DNA of 35,733 nucleotides from Flavobacterium sp. (GTDB taxonomy: Bacteria; Bacteroidota; Bacteroidia; Flavobacteriales; Flavobacteriaceae): contig JASLED010000072.1 in the NCBI GenBank assembly GCA_030151255.1, positions 1 to 35,733 on the forward strand, written 5' to 3'. Below the pieces are notes generated by a model. It ran no database searches. It was not told the origin of the DNA and saw only the letters and a list, made by a program, of their open reading frames with translations. Shown here in pieces: positions 7,802 to 16,921 of the stretch. The position numbers and the translations under genes are program-made. Each line of letters starts with the position of its first letter. Within the stretch, counting starts at the first letter, position 1.

Positions 7802-9298
7802 TTACATCCAAGCCTTATTTGTAGCTTCTATTTGATACAACCATTGATCTCTGAGCTTGCATATTTCAGAATAATTACTCGTGCTAAAATGCACCATTCC
7901 GCCTGCAGTATACATAATTACCGAACCAACATTTGCAGAGCGCTGCCAAAACAATTGAGACAATTTAATTTTCTGTATTTTATGCGGCTCTAAATAAAGA
8001 TAAGAAATATCCCAAGCACCAGATTTAACAATAATAAAGTTAGACGTTAAAATTAATTGTCCATTTTTAAAATACAACCAAATAATAAATGTGCTAATTA
8101 CAAAATACAAAATGCTGAAAATTATAGTTAAGAGCATTTCTAACCCTTCTTTTGCGAAAAAAACAAATACAACAACCGGCAACAAGGTTAAAAAGAAAAA
8201 ACGAAAACCAAAATACCTGTAATTATGCTTTAAACTAAATAATTCTTTTTCTGTTGATTTTTTATAGATCATTTCAAAAAATTGATTCGATTCTTCTTCA
8301 GAACATCCAGGAATAGCCAAAGCTGTTTTTTTATCGAACGTCTCTTGTCCAGAAACTTGCTTAATCTGAAAATTTTTAATATTCCAAAGTTTTTGAAAAT
8401 AGTTCTGAACAATTTTAACAAATTGCACTCGCGATGGACGAATTATTGTACTTTTTGTTTGAAATAATCCAAATGATAAGGAAAGAGTATTATTAAATAA
8501 TACAATTTTGTAATTAAAATATTTTACAATGGTTCGGATAACATTTACAATCATTATCAAAACACTTAGCAGCAATGCAATATAAAGTCCGATAAAAAAA
8601 GTTAATTGCGAGTTTTCAATTGTTGTACCAACTTCTTCATATAAATCGTTTTCTAAAATTTTAGAACCTTCATACATTACAGAATTAATAAAAATCAATA
8701 AAATTCCTAATGTGTACAAATGATTGGATGTTATACCTACTTTTAATAATGTTTGAATACTTATTGTTTTTACAATTGCCTTTTCATCTACATTATCAAT
8801 TGTTTCAACAGTTGATTCTTCGTTTTTAAAAGTTTCTTTTAAAGCTAATAATGTTTTTTTTAGTTCTTGTGCCAATTCATTCGATACGGACTGAATAATA
8901 CCTTCTTTTACCTTACTTCCAGCAGAATCAATTTCGATAGAATAAACATTAAAAAGCCTGTTGATAAAACTCTGATTAATATTTACTTGTTGAATTTTTT
9001 GCAGTTGAATTACTGTTTTTGTTTTATTTAAAATACCTTTTTCAATAACAAATGATTCCGTTTCCTTATCAATATAAAACGTAAAAAAACGATAATTTAA
9101 AAAAGCAAGAAGAAAAAGTAATGGCAAAACCAACATATATTTTAAAATACTTGACCAATCAAAACTCCCTTCATTTGTATCTTTAAGAAAAAATATTAAA
9201 AACAATGGAGCAAATGCGCGAATAAGTTTTGCTACCGAATAAAGGAAATTAGTAACAATACCAATTACCGCCTGACGTTGTGGCTGATAAAAATTCAT
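7802..9298 (-). CDS. PH-domain membrane protein, three bPH2 domains (YdbT-like)
   Basis: The protein has 498 residues with paired hydrophobic segments (~18-35, 48-68; ~190-205, 230-255; ~355-400) alternating with three bacterial PH domains (PF03703): ~65-150, ~265-345 and ~405-490. The domains share the pattern of a basic/aromatic strand followed by I-x-L-x-K-I-Q (for example TVIQLQKIQQVNINQ and EPHKIQKIKLSQLFWQRS). The size and three-domain layout match B. subtilis YdbT. It follows the single-domain partner by 11 bases, forming a two-gene operon. YdbS/YdbT have been linked to resistance to an antimicrobial peptide in Bacillus; whether that applies here is inference. Confidence 0.85.
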   Translation of the reverse strand: MNFYQPQRQAVIGIVTNFLYSVAKLIRAFAPLFLIFFLKDTNEGSFDWSSILKYMLVLPLLFLLAFLNYRFFTFYIDKETESFVIEKGILNKTKTVIQLQKIQQVNINQSFINRLFNVYSIEIDSAGSKVKEGIIQSVSNELAQELKKTLLALKETFKNEESTVETIDNVDEKAIVKTISIQTLLKVGITSNHLYTLGILLIFINSVMYEGSKILENDLYEEVGTTIENSQLTFFIGLYIALLLSVLIMIVNVIRTIVKYFNYKIVLFNNTLSLSFGLFQTKSTIIRPSRVQFVKIVQNYFQKLWNIKNFQIKQVSGQETFDKKTALAIPGCSEEESNQFFEMIYKKSTEKELFSLKHNYRYFGFRFFFLTLLPVVVFVFFAKEGLEMLLTIIFSILYFVISTFIIWLYFKNGQLILTSNFIIVKSGAWDISYLYLEPHKIQKIKLSQLFWQRSANVGSVIMYTAGGMVHFSTSNYSEICKLRDQWLYQIEATNKAWM

Positions 9299-9309
9299 GT
9301 TAAGATCGA

Positions 9310-9888
9310 TTATTCGTTTATAGTATTTTCTAGTTTTTCTGCCTCATTAATAGCATCTTTTTTTTCTTCCAAAGGTTTTACTTTAGATACAACAAATGCT
9401 TTAATTTGTTCGGCATTAGCTTTTGTTAGTCCAGGAATTCGCAAATTACCAAACGAACCGCCCGCGGTAAAAAACTCTAACTGACATAAACCAAACAATC
9501 GCAAAATTGCACCTTCATATGTTTCTATATGTTGCACTCGATTAAATGGAATTATGGTTTCTGTCTGATTAATTAATCCTGATTTATAGATGATATCATG
9601 CGTGCGCACAGCGTATCCTTTTTTGTTTACACCCAGCCATTGCATCACACAATATAAAATTCCAAAAAATACGATCGAAATACTGACAACAAGTTTACTA
9701 TTATTCTCAAACTCTTCAATTTCGGAAAACATAATAAAAAAAGCTACAATAATCAATATCGTTAAGATAAGAATAGATCGAAACAAAACTACTTTTCGAT
9801 ATTTATTATTCAATGATTCAAAAACAATTGATTCTAAAGTTGGTAATTCTTTAAAATTGACTTGTTTATTAATAAATTCTGAGTTCAT
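9310..9888 (-). CDS. PH-domain membrane protein, single bPH2 domain (YdbS-like)
   Basis: This protein has 192 residues. Two membrane segments (~37-57 and ~65-85) precede one bPH2 domain (~90-165), with the family pattern ETIIPFNRVQHIETYEGAILRLFGLCQLEFFTAGG. It is the first gene of the pair with the three-domain YdbT-like protein, the arrangement seen in Firmicutes ydbST. The ATG at 9888 is preferred over a TTG at 9918 because a clear -7 element (TATATTTG, minus strand 9923-9916) overlaps the TTG. The acidic C-terminal tail is cytoplasmic by prediction. It is divergent from the efflux operon. Confidence 0.85.
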   Translation of the reverse strand: MNSEFINKQVNFKELPTLESIVFESLNNKYRKVVLFRSILILTILIIVAFFIMFSEIEEFENNSKLVVSISIVFFGILYCVMQWLGVNKKGYAVRTHDIIYKSGLINQTETIIPFNRVQHIETYEGAILRLFGLCQLEFFTAGGSFGNLRIPGLTKANAEQIKAFVVSKVKPLEEKKDAINEAEKLENTINE

Positions 9889-9915
9889 TTTAATGCTTTT
9901 TCCTTTAATTAAAAA

Positions 9916-9923
9916 CAAATATA
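9916..9923 (-). promoter_or_regulatory. -7 element of the PH-domain operon
   Basis: TATATTTG on the minus strand is an exact consensus match, with predicted transcription from about 9909 and a leader of about 20 bases. No -33 TTG is at normal distance; one lies only 11 bases upstream. Confidence 0.45.
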
Positions 9924-9977
9924 ACTGATTAATGCAACTAAATAAAATGGCTTTTTTATAAATTCTATTATTATTTT

Positions 9978-10009
9978 TTTGTTTTTAGCTGTGATTTTCA
10001 ATATGTTTG
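9978..10009 (+). promoter_or_regulatory. Promoter of the 141-aa gene upstream of the efflux operon
   Basis: TTTG (9978-9981), 20 bases, TATGTTTG (10002-10009): both elements and the spacing fit the Bacteroidota consensus. Transcription should begin at about 10014-10017, so the mRNA would be leaderless or nearly so. Confidence 0.55.
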
Positions 10010-10016
10010 TTTCGAT

Positions 10017-10442
10017 ATGAAAATAAATAAGCTAAATATAAAACCAACAAATATAGGTAAGGTTGTTACTTTACTGCTATCGTTGTGGCTTATTTTATCT
10101 ACTTGTTCTATGCAAAACAGTTTACATCATTTTGTAAATAGCAAATACCAAAGTACAGAACAATCTACCTCAACAACAAATACCAAGAAAAAACAAACAA
10201 CTACAGTTACTGCAAAACAATGTGTAAAAATTGCAACGTCAGATAACGATACAATTGCTGCACAAAAAACAATGTTGGATTTATCCAATCCATATGTTGC
10301 TTTACTAATTTCTACAGTTGTTTTTTTATTTTTAGGCATATCAATTAATGTTCATTTAGAAGAACATCCTTTTTACTCCAATACTTCTCAGTTAAAGGGA
10401 AAATATCCGCTTTTTATTGAATTTCAGAATTTAAGAATTTGA
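10017..10442 (+). CDS. Small membrane protein of unknown function upstream of the efflux operon
   Basis: I do not recognise this 141-residue protein. A basic N-terminus is followed by a hydrophobic segment (~15-31) ending at C30, then SLHHF and a Thr/Ser/Lys-rich stretch (~45-70), then a second strong membrane segment (~93-110) and a short hydrophilic tail. The topology fits an inner-membrane protein with a small periplasmic loop. LSTC at the first segment resembles a lipobox but has T where G, A or S is expected, so I do not call a lipoprotein. It sits 122 bases before the TolC gene on the same strand and has a good promoter, so an accessory role in the efflux system is possible but unproven. 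Confidence 0.6.
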   Translation: MKINKLNIKPTNIGKVVTLLLSLWLILSTCSMQNSLHHFVNSKYQSTEQSTSTTNTKKKQTTTVTAKQCVKIATSDNDTIAAQKTMLDLSNPYVALLISTVVFLFLGISINVHLEEHPFYSNTSQLKGKYPLFIEFQNLRI

Positions 10443-10534
10443 TTTTTTGAAAATGAAAAAACTAGCTCCAGCTATGCTTTTTAGTAATGGCTTGTAACGC
10501 TGTTTTTATACTTAAAATTTTCAATTAATCATTC

Positions 10535-10548
10535 GTCGTACTTACGAC
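10535..10548. promoter_or_regulatory. Perfect palindrome in front of the efflux genes, candidate operator
   Basis: GTCGTA-CT-TACGAC is a perfect inverted repeat with 6-base arms, ending 16 bases before the ATG of the TolC gene. It is unusually GC-rich for this intergenic region. A repressor gene is not present next to it. A small hairpin is the other reading, but the short A-run that follows is not a terminator on the plus strand. Confidence 0.4.
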
Positions 10549-10564
10549 AAAAAAATCTATTTCA

Positions 10565-11932
10565 ATGAAATTTACTTTTTGTTCAACTACATTTGTAGTT
10601 CTAATGTGCTATTCTATTTATGCACAAGAATCATCGCCTCCTACTTTACCACATCTTTGGCAAAAAGTAGAAAATAATTATCAGGGAATTTTAGCAGAAA
10701 ACGATTTAATAGATGCTATTTCTCACGAAAAAAAAGTAGTAAAAAGTAAAATATTACCTCAAATAAAACTCCAAGCTCAAAATACTTTTGGAACATTTAA
10801 AGGAAGTAATGGCGCATTTTTTCCACAAGCTGGCTTTTTCAACGTAAGCGGAAATGCTATGTTAGAAGGCAGTAATCAAACCTTTAATAATTTTGCATCT
10901 GCCGTTGCAGAATGGGAATTTTACAACTTTGGCAAACAAAATCAAGACCTAAAAGCAATTAGCTCTAAGCAACAACAATATATTGCAAACAAAGAAATTT
11001 ATCTTTTAGAGCTTAAAAAAGAACTAACCACCCGATATGTTAATAGCATTTATGCAGCTGTAAACCACGAATGGATTGCAAGAAATGCTACCCGATTACA
11101 AAATATCAATTCTCTTACAGCAAGTTTAACCTTATCTGGTATAAAACCTGCTGCGGATAGTTTGTTAACGTATTCGGCATTGCTACAAACATTGAGTAAA
11201 CAAAATGCTTGGGAAGGACAACAGCAAGCCGCATTAATAAGTTTAGCTGAACTAACCAACGAATCAATGCTTCCTTCTGAAAATCATTTATCAAAATTTT
11301 TAGCTCCAACAATTCATTTTACAACTAATAATGAAATGATAAACAATCATCCAATGATTGAAAAATATACACAAGAAGCAAATTACCTCACTTACAACAG
11401 TCAGTCTTTACAAAAAGAAGCCTTACCAAGTCTTAAACTTATGGGCGGATATGCTTTTCGTGGCAGCGGAATAAATAACACAGAAGTTTCTAATCAATGG
11501 CAAGATGGATTTTCAAATACAGTTGACAATTATTTAATAGGAATTGGACTTACTTGGAATATTACTTCGCTGTATACCAACAATCAAAAGAAAAAGAATC
11601 TGACCAAACAAGCCGAAAGTATCAACAATAAATTAGAAACTTATATTCAATCATTAGCATCCAATTTAGCTGCCACAAAATCAAAATTACAGAAACAAGA
11701 ATTGCAACTAAAACAAACTCAAGAAGCTATAAAAAATGCAAAAAAAGCCTATGAAATGTACGTTTCTAGATATAAAAGTGGATTAATTCCGTTAAGTGAA
11801 TTATTACAAATTCAGCAATTGCTTGAGCAAGCAGAAAAAACACATATTGATTCCATATATACCTATTGGAATCAGCTAATAATAGAAGCTTCTATTACCA
11901 CAAATTTTGATTATTTGTTTAACAATCTATAA
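10565..11932 (+). CDS. TolC-family outer-membrane efflux channel
   Basis: The 455-residue precursor has a signal peptide (1-20, cleavage after SIYA) and the repeated long helical hairpins of the OEP family. The helical stretches near ~40-60, 125-165, 195-225 and 340-430, and the beta-strand segments near 75-120 and 290-335, follow the twofold repeat of TolC. The C-terminal helix with YKSGLIPLSELLQIQQLLEQ is characteristic. It forms the outer-membrane exit duct of the tripartite pump encoded by the next two genes (spacing 11 bases to the RND gene). Order TolC, RND, adaptor is common in Bacteroidota. Confidence 0.9.
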   Translation: MKFTFCSTTFVVLMCYSIYAQESSPPTLPHLWQKVENNYQGILAENDLIDAISHEKKVVKSKILPQIKLQAQNTFGTFKGSNGAFFPQAGFFNVSGNAMLEGSNQTFNNFASAVAEWEFYNFGKQNQDLKAISSKQQQYIANKEIYLLELKKELTTRYVNSIYAAVNHEWIARNATRLQNINSLTASLTLSGIKPAADSLLTYSALLQTLSKQNAWEGQQQAALISLAELTNESMLPSENHLSKFLAPTIHFTTNNEMINNHPMIEKYTQEANYLTYNSQSLQKEALPSLKLMGGYAFRGSGINNTEVSNQWQDGFSNTVDNYLIGIGLTWNITSLYTNNQKKKNLTKQAESINNKLETYIQSLASNLAATKSKLQKQELQLKQTQEAIKNAKKAYEMYVSRYKSGLIPLSELLQIQQLLEQAEKTHIDSIYTYWNQLIIEASITTNFDYLFNNL

Positions 11933-11943
11933 TAAAAACAACA

Positions 11944-14900
11944 ATGAACCTTATAAGATTTGCCTTAAGAAAACCCATTGTAATACTAATTTTGGTATTT
12001 GCTTTAGGTTTCTTATCCATTCAATCGATAAAAAAAATAAATGTCGATATCTTTCCCGAAATAGAGCTCCCAACCATTTATATTGCTATGCCTTATGGCG
12101 GATTATCTCCAAGTTATATGGATGGATTTATGGCCAACGAATTTCAGAAAGTACTGTTATTTGTAGGCGGTGTACAAAATATTGATTTTAAAAGTGTACA
12201 AGGTTTAACACTAATGAAATTATCTTTTTATCCAGGCACAGATATGGCGCAAGCCGCTGCAGAAGTGTCTACACAAGTATCTAGAGCAATGGGGTTTTTA
12301 CCTTCGGGCGCAGTACCGCCAATGGTAGTTCGGTTTGATGGAAGCTCATTGCCTGTAGGCCAATTGGTTTTTGAAAGCCCAAAACATAGCATTACCGAAC
12401 TTCAAACAATGGTACAAACAAGAGTACGTCCGATGTTTGTACAAATTCCAGGAGTTACCGCACCTGCTCCTTTTGGTGGAAACGTTCGATCAATAATTGT
12501 TAACATTGATCCAGCAGCAATGCAATCCAACGGATTAAGTCCAGAAGATATTACAATAGCCATTACTCAAAATAGTTTGCCTTCTCCAGCTGGAAATATT
12601 AGAATTGGAGATGAAAACCTAATGGCTCCTCTAAATTCAATTGCTACAAATACAACAGAATTTTTAAATATTCCTGTTTTAAAAAATGAAAATAGAACTA
12701 TTTACATAAAAGATGTTGCACAAGTTATTGATGCTGCCGATCAAACTACAGGCTATGCATTAATAAACGGAAAGCGATCTGTATACCTTCCAATCATTAA
12801 AAAAGCAGATGCATCAACAATAGAAGTGGTAAAAAACTTAAAAGCTTCATTGCCAATGCTGAAAAACACATTGCCTGAAGATGTTTCAATTCGTTATGAA
12901 TTTGATCAATCCAAATACATCGAACGATCTTTATCAAATCTTATTCACGAAGGTATTTTAGGTGCATTATTTACTGGATTAATGATTTTCATTTTCTTGG
13001 GCGATACACGAGGAGCATTAATCGTAATATTAACTATTCCAATTGCTATTTTATCTGCTGTTGTAGCTCTTTATTTTATGGGGCAAACCATCAACATTAT
13101 GACATTAAGTGGTTTGGCATTATCTATAGGTATCCTTGTTGATGAAGCCACTGTTACTATCGAAAATATACATCAACATTTTGAAATGTGTAAATCCAAA
13201 GCACGGGCAATTTTAGATGCTTTGTTAGAAATATCTATTCCTAAATTACTTATTCTATTGTGTATTTTGGCGGTACTTACTCCAGCATTTATCATGACAG
13301 GTATTCCACGCGATATGTTTATGCCATTGTCTTTAGCAGTTGCTTTTGCAATGATTTTTTCTTTTTTATCTTCTCAAACTTTTGTTCCAATTTTAGCCAA
13401 TTGGATCATGAAAAATAAATACATACAACAAACTAACAACAAAACGAAAAGAGAACGCAAATTTTTTGAAAAGTTTAGAGTACGTTATACTCAAGTAATA
13501 AAACGTTGGCAATCTAAATCAAAAATATTGTTTGTAGCATATGGTGTAATTACAATTGGTATTACGGCTCTTTTTCTATCGTTAATTGGCACAGATATTA
13601 TGCCTGTATCTAACAGTGGAGATTTTCAAATTAGAATAAATGCACCACAAGGAAGTAGAATTGAAAAAACTGAAAAAATTGTAAACGACATTATAACAGA
13701 TATTGCTTCTTTAGTACCCGAAAATGGCATTTCTATTACTTCATCATATGTTGGTATACATCCATCAGGTACGCCTATCAATCCTATTTTCTTATTTACT
13801 AATTCATCTAGCGAAGCTGTTTTACAAGTAGCTATTGACCAAACTATTTACAAAGGTTCAATGCAAACGTTAAAAGAAGAAATTAGATCAAAAGTAAAAG
13901 CCACTTATCCAGATACTCAAATTAATTTTGAACCAATGGAATTAGTTGAAAAAATTATTGGCCAAGGTGCTATGACTCCAATTGAAGTAAAAGTAGGATC
14001 AAGACAAATAGCTATTGCCAATAAACACGCACAAAAAATAGAAAATGAATTAAAACAAATTCCTTTTTTGAGAGATGTACGAATTGCAGAACCATTAAAT
14101 TATCCAACACTACAAATTGAAGTAAATAGAGATTTACTAAATCAATTTGGATTAACAATGAAAGATGTTACCCGAAGTGTAGCAACAGCAACTTCTTCAA
14201 CTCGCTATACAGATAAAAACCTTTGGGTAGATCCAAATTCTGGATTGGTATTTCAGGTACAAGTACAAATACCCGAAGGAACAATTGATTCGATAGATAA
14301 GTTAAAAGCTTTGCCTTTAAAAAAAGGAAGTTTACGTCCAACATTAGAAGATGTAGCTTCTATTAAATCTGTGACAGATGCAGCACAAATTAACAGAAAA
14401 GGACCTAATAGATATGTAACAATCATTGCTAATATTCATGATAAAGATTTAGGCACTGCATCAACAGCTGTAAAAAAAGCAATTACATCTGTTGGAGAAC
14501 CTCCAAAAGGAACAGTAGTTTGGACAGAAGGCACCATTAATCTTTTGGACGAAACGTTAAGCAATCTTATTCTGGGATTGGGAGTAGCTGTGTTAACAAT
14601 TTATTTAATGTTGTCGGCATATTATCAATCCTTCAAATTGCCTTTAGTTATTCTTGCTGTGTTACCAGCTGTATTAATGGGAAGTTTACTCATTTTATAT
14701 TTTAGCAACAGTACACTAAACCTACAATCCTATATGGGAATTGTAATGTCTATCGGAGTTTCGGTTTCAAATGCCGTTTTATTAATTAATCAAGCAGAAT
14801 ACTATAGAAAAGATTTAAAACTTCGCGCTGTTAATGCAGCAAGATTAGCCGCTTCTTCAAGACTTCGACCTGTATTAATGACCGCTGCTGCCATGATTGC

Positions 14901-15114
14901 AGGAATGTTGCCAATGTCTTTAGGTATGGGCGATGGTGGCGAACAAGTGGCTCCGTTAGCACAAGCTGTTATTGGAGGTTTAATTGCCTCTACAGTTACA
15001 ATTTTATTATTGTTACCTCAGCTTTTTTCTTTGCTTATGAATAAATCAACTATTCAAGATCCATCTTTAGATCCTGATGATATCAATAGCAAATTCTATA
15101 CTTCAACACCTTAA
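11944..15114 (+). CDS. RND efflux transporter, inner-membrane pump (AcrB/HAE-like)
   Basis: It has 1056 residues, full length for an RND pump: TM1 at ~10-30, a first periplasmic porter domain (~35-330), TM2-6 (~335-480), TM7 (~525-545), a second porter domain (~550-860) and TM8-12 (~870-1035). The TM4 proton site reads GILVDEATVTIEN with D400-E401, where AcrB has two aspartates. In TM10 the motif IGVSVSNAVL places S942 at the position of AcrB's relay lysine K940. RLRPVLMT in TM11 keeps the conserved arginine. It is an HAE-type rather than a CusA-type sequence by its N-terminal motif (FPEIELPTIYIAMPYGG), so organic substrates are more likely than metals. Substrate unknown. Confidence 0.92.
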   Translation: MNLIRFALRKPIVILILVFALGFLSIQSIKKINVDIFPEIELPTIYIAMPYGGLSPSYMDGFMANEFQKVLLFVGGVQNIDFKSVQGLTLMKLSFYPGTDMAQAAAEVSTQVSRAMGFLPSGAVPPMVVRFDGSSLPVGQLVFESPKHSITELQTMVQTRVRPMFVQIPGVTAPAPFGGNVRSIIVNIDPAAMQSNGLSPEDITIAITQNSLPSPAGNIRIGDENLMAPLNSIATNTTEFLNIPVLKNENRTIYIKDVAQVIDAADQTTGYALINGKRSVYLPIIKKADASTIEVVKNLKASLPMLKNTLPEDVSIRYEFDQSKYIERSLSNLIHEGILGALFTGLMIFIFLGDTRGALIVILTIPIAILSAVVALYFMGQTINIMTLSGLALSIGILVDEATVTIENIHQHFEMCKSKARAILDALLEISIPKLLILLCILAVLTPAFIMTGIPRDMFMPLSLAVAFAMIFSFLSSQTFVPILANWIMKNKYIQQTNNKTKRERKFFEKFRVRYTQVIKRWQSKSKILFVAYGVITIGITALFLSLIGTDIMPVSNSGDFQIRINAPQGSRIEKTEKIVNDIITDIASLVPENGISITSSYVGIHPSGTPINPIFLFTNSSSEAVLQVAIDQTIYKGSMQTLKEEIRSKVKATYPDTQINFEPMELVEKIIGQGAMTPIEVKVGSRQIAIANKHAQKIENELKQIPFLRDVRIAEPLNYPTLQIEVNRDLLNQFGLTMKDVTRSVATATSSTRYTDKNLWVDPNSGLVFQVQVQIPEGTIDSIDKLKALPLKKGSLRPTLEDVASIKSVTDAAQINRKGPNRYVTIIANIHDKDLGTASTAVKKAITSVGEPPKGTVVWTEGTINLLDETLSNLILGLGVAVLTIYLMLSAYYQSFKLPLVILAVLPAVLMGSLLILYFSNSTLNLQSYMGIVMSIGVSVSNAVLLINQAEYYRKDLKLRAVNAARLAASSRLRPVLMTAAAMIAGMLPMSLGMGDGGEQVAPLAQAVIGGLIASTVTILLLLPQLFSLLMNKSTIQDPSLDPDDINSKFYTSTP

Positions 15115-15132
15115 TTTTAAATAGTCAAAAAA

Positions 15133-16191
15133 ATGAAATATTCTTTTTATAATATACTGCTTCTTTCTGTCATAATTACTTTTACTAGTTGTAAAAAAGA
15201 AACACAACAATCAACAGAAAGTCCTTCAACTAAAATAAATACAGATGTAGAAAAAACCTCATTTCCTTTAGAAATGAATCCTACATATACAATTTCAGTT
15301 TCAGGAGAAATAAAACCTTTTGAACAAACTTTGTTGTATGCCAAAGTTTCTGGATTCATAAAACAAATTTATGTAGACAGAGGAAATGTGGTAAAAAAAG
15401 GACAATTATTAGCTGTTTTAGAAGCACCTGAAATGTATTCGAAATATTTGTCTGAAAAATCTAATCAGGATAAAAGTTACAGCGATTATTTATTGGCAAA
15501 ACAAGTTTATGAACGTTTACAAGAAGCTTCTAAAACAGATGGCGCTATTGCAAAAATAGAATTAGACAGAGCGCTGAGCAACATGAATAGCGCAAAAGCA
15601 AATTTTGATTCTGCCAAAGCAAGTACGCAACAAACAATACAAATTCAGGATTATCTTAAAATTACTGCGCCATTCGATGGAATAATTACTGAGCGTTTTA
15701 TATCAAATGGGGCACTTGTAGGCAATCCGAACGAACCATTATTTAAAATTGCACAAAACAATAAACTTCGATTAGTAACTGCTATACCTGAAAAACATGC
15801 TAATGCAATTTCAGAAAACACAATAGCAACTTATCAAATAAGTTCTTATCCGGGTAAAGATTTTGTAGCAAAACTCTCTAGAACTTCTGGTATTTTGAAC
15901 GAATCTGATCGCTCATTAACTATTGAATTTGATATAGATAATACTTTAAAAGAACTACAAGGTGGCGATTATGCACAAATTCAACTCAATTTACAACGCA
16001 AACAACCAACTTTGTGGATAAATTCAAAAAATATATTACACACTCAATCGGGAACTTTTGTACAAACAAAAAATAAAACAGGAGAAATTAGCAACATTCC
16101 TATCAAACTAGGTGTTCAATTAGATACCATTATTGAAATATTTGGAGCACTTAATTCTACTACTCCGCTGCTTAATAAACCTATAGAATAA
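15133..16191 (+). CDS. RND efflux periplasmic adaptor, lipoprotein
   Basis: The 352-residue membrane fusion protein has a lipoprotein signal ending at C20 (FTSC). A biotinyl-lipoyl half-motif follows (YAKVSGFIKQIYVDRGNVVKK, shown in part) at ~70-95, then a helical hairpin (~100-175), the second lipoyl half (LKITAPFDGIITERF, ~176-190) and a beta-barrel domain to ~290. The C-terminal membrane-proximal part is short. It bridges the RND pump and TolC channel in the periplasm. It lies 18 bases after the RND gene, last in the operon, and a long terminator hairpin follows. Confidence 0.9.
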   Translation: MKYSFYNILLLSVIITFTSCKKETQQSTESPSTKINTDVEKTSFPLEMNPTYTISVSGEIKPFEQTLLYAKVSGFIKQIYVDRGNVVKKGQLLAVLEAPEMYSKYLSEKSNQDKSYSDYLLAKQVYERLQEASKTDGAIAKIELDRALSNMNSAKANFDSAKASTQQTIQIQDYLKITAPFDGIITERFISNGALVGNPNEPLFKIAQNNKLRLVTAIPEKHANAISENTIATYQISSYPGKDFVAKLSRTSGILNESDRSLTIEFDIDNTLKELQGGDYAQIQLNLQRKQPTLWINSKNILHTQSGTFVQTKNKTGEISNIPIKLGVQLDTIIEIFGALNSTTPLLNKPIE

Positions 16192-16554
16192 TTTTAGTTA
16201 TAACAATTGCTTATTATGATTTATAATAGGCAATTGTTTTACAGCTATTATCAACTTTTAGTTTCTATTAAAACAACTAACATTAAGTTTCAAAACTATA
16301 TTTTAATTAAAAATAATATTACAACAATTCAAAAAAAATATCCAAAACATGAAATTAACACAAACAAAATATTCCACATATGCATTAATCTTAAAAATAA
16401 AACACAAATAACCATTAATTATCATTCATATCTATGTATATTCTTAAAAGTTTGAATAACTAATAAAATGACTGATTTTTACTGTTAAATCAAGTTTATG
16501 TTAATTTTTTGTTTATTTTAGCTACATACCAACTACGTAAAAACCATTGCAATT
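16192..16554. other. Intergenic stretch without a credible gene
   Basis: After the operon terminator (16202-16240) the region is very AT-rich. A possible 82-codon frame at 16207-16455 begins inside the terminator stem and has biased Ile/Lys/Asn/Tyr composition, as expected of AT-rich noise. I see no clear TAnnTTTG promoter for the SdpI gene, although one must lie here. Confidence 0.6.
16202..16240 (+). terminator. Strong Rho-independent terminator of the efflux operon
   Basis: A 16-bp stem (16202-16217 with 16223-16238, one G-T pair) with a 5-base loop is followed by Ts. It ends the TolC-RND-adaptor transcript. Confidence 0.85.
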
Positions 16555-16902
16555 ATGACTGTATTTTTTCTAATCCCGTTAATTATAGGTGCTATAGGAT
16601 TTGTCAACTATTTCTTTCATTCAAAACAGAGAAATATGTTGGGATACAGAAGTCATTTTTCATTAAAGAACGATAGAATGTGGCGTCTTGCTCAAAAAAC
16701 AAGTGGCACTTCTATGATGTCTGCAAGCAGTTTCATAATCTGTTTGAACTATTTATTTATTCAAATGGATTTTTCTTCAACTAATTTAACAGCCCTTTTA
16801 CTAAGCGCATCTATTTTTTGTGTGTTATACACCATAGTTTATACAGAATTAATTTTAGAAAAAGCTTATGTAAAACCTGAATATAATAGAATCGATAGAT
16901 AG
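16555..16902 (+). CDS. SdpI-family small membrane protein
   Basis: The 115-residue protein has three hydrophobic segments (~2-20, ~52-70, ~76-100). Between the first two it carries the SdpI-family signature NMLGYRSHFSLKNDRMWRLA (GYR, then a basic residue, then N/W), matching PF13630. In B. subtilis SdpI gives immunity to the SdpC toxin and takes part in signalling; here there is no visible sdpC or sdpR, so only the family is supported. It is monocistronic as far as can be seen and is followed by an unusual branched hairpin element. Confidence 0.82.
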   Translation: MTVFFLIPLIIGAIGFVNYFFHSKQRNMLGYRSHFSLKNDRMWRLAQKTSGTSMMSASSFIICLNYLFIQMDFSSTNLTALLLSASIFCVLYTIVYTELILEKAYVKPEYNRIDR

Positions 16903-16921
16903 TTTCAATTATTATTATTCG

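Noticed and set aside
11907..12185. 92-codon plus-strand frame at the junction of the TolC and RND genes
   Set aside because: It is a shadow of the RND gene start in another frame.
16207..16455. 82-codon frame in the gap after the efflux operon
   Set aside because: It starts inside the terminator stem, is almost all Ile/Asn/Lys/Tyr/Thr, and has no promoter or recognisable domain.
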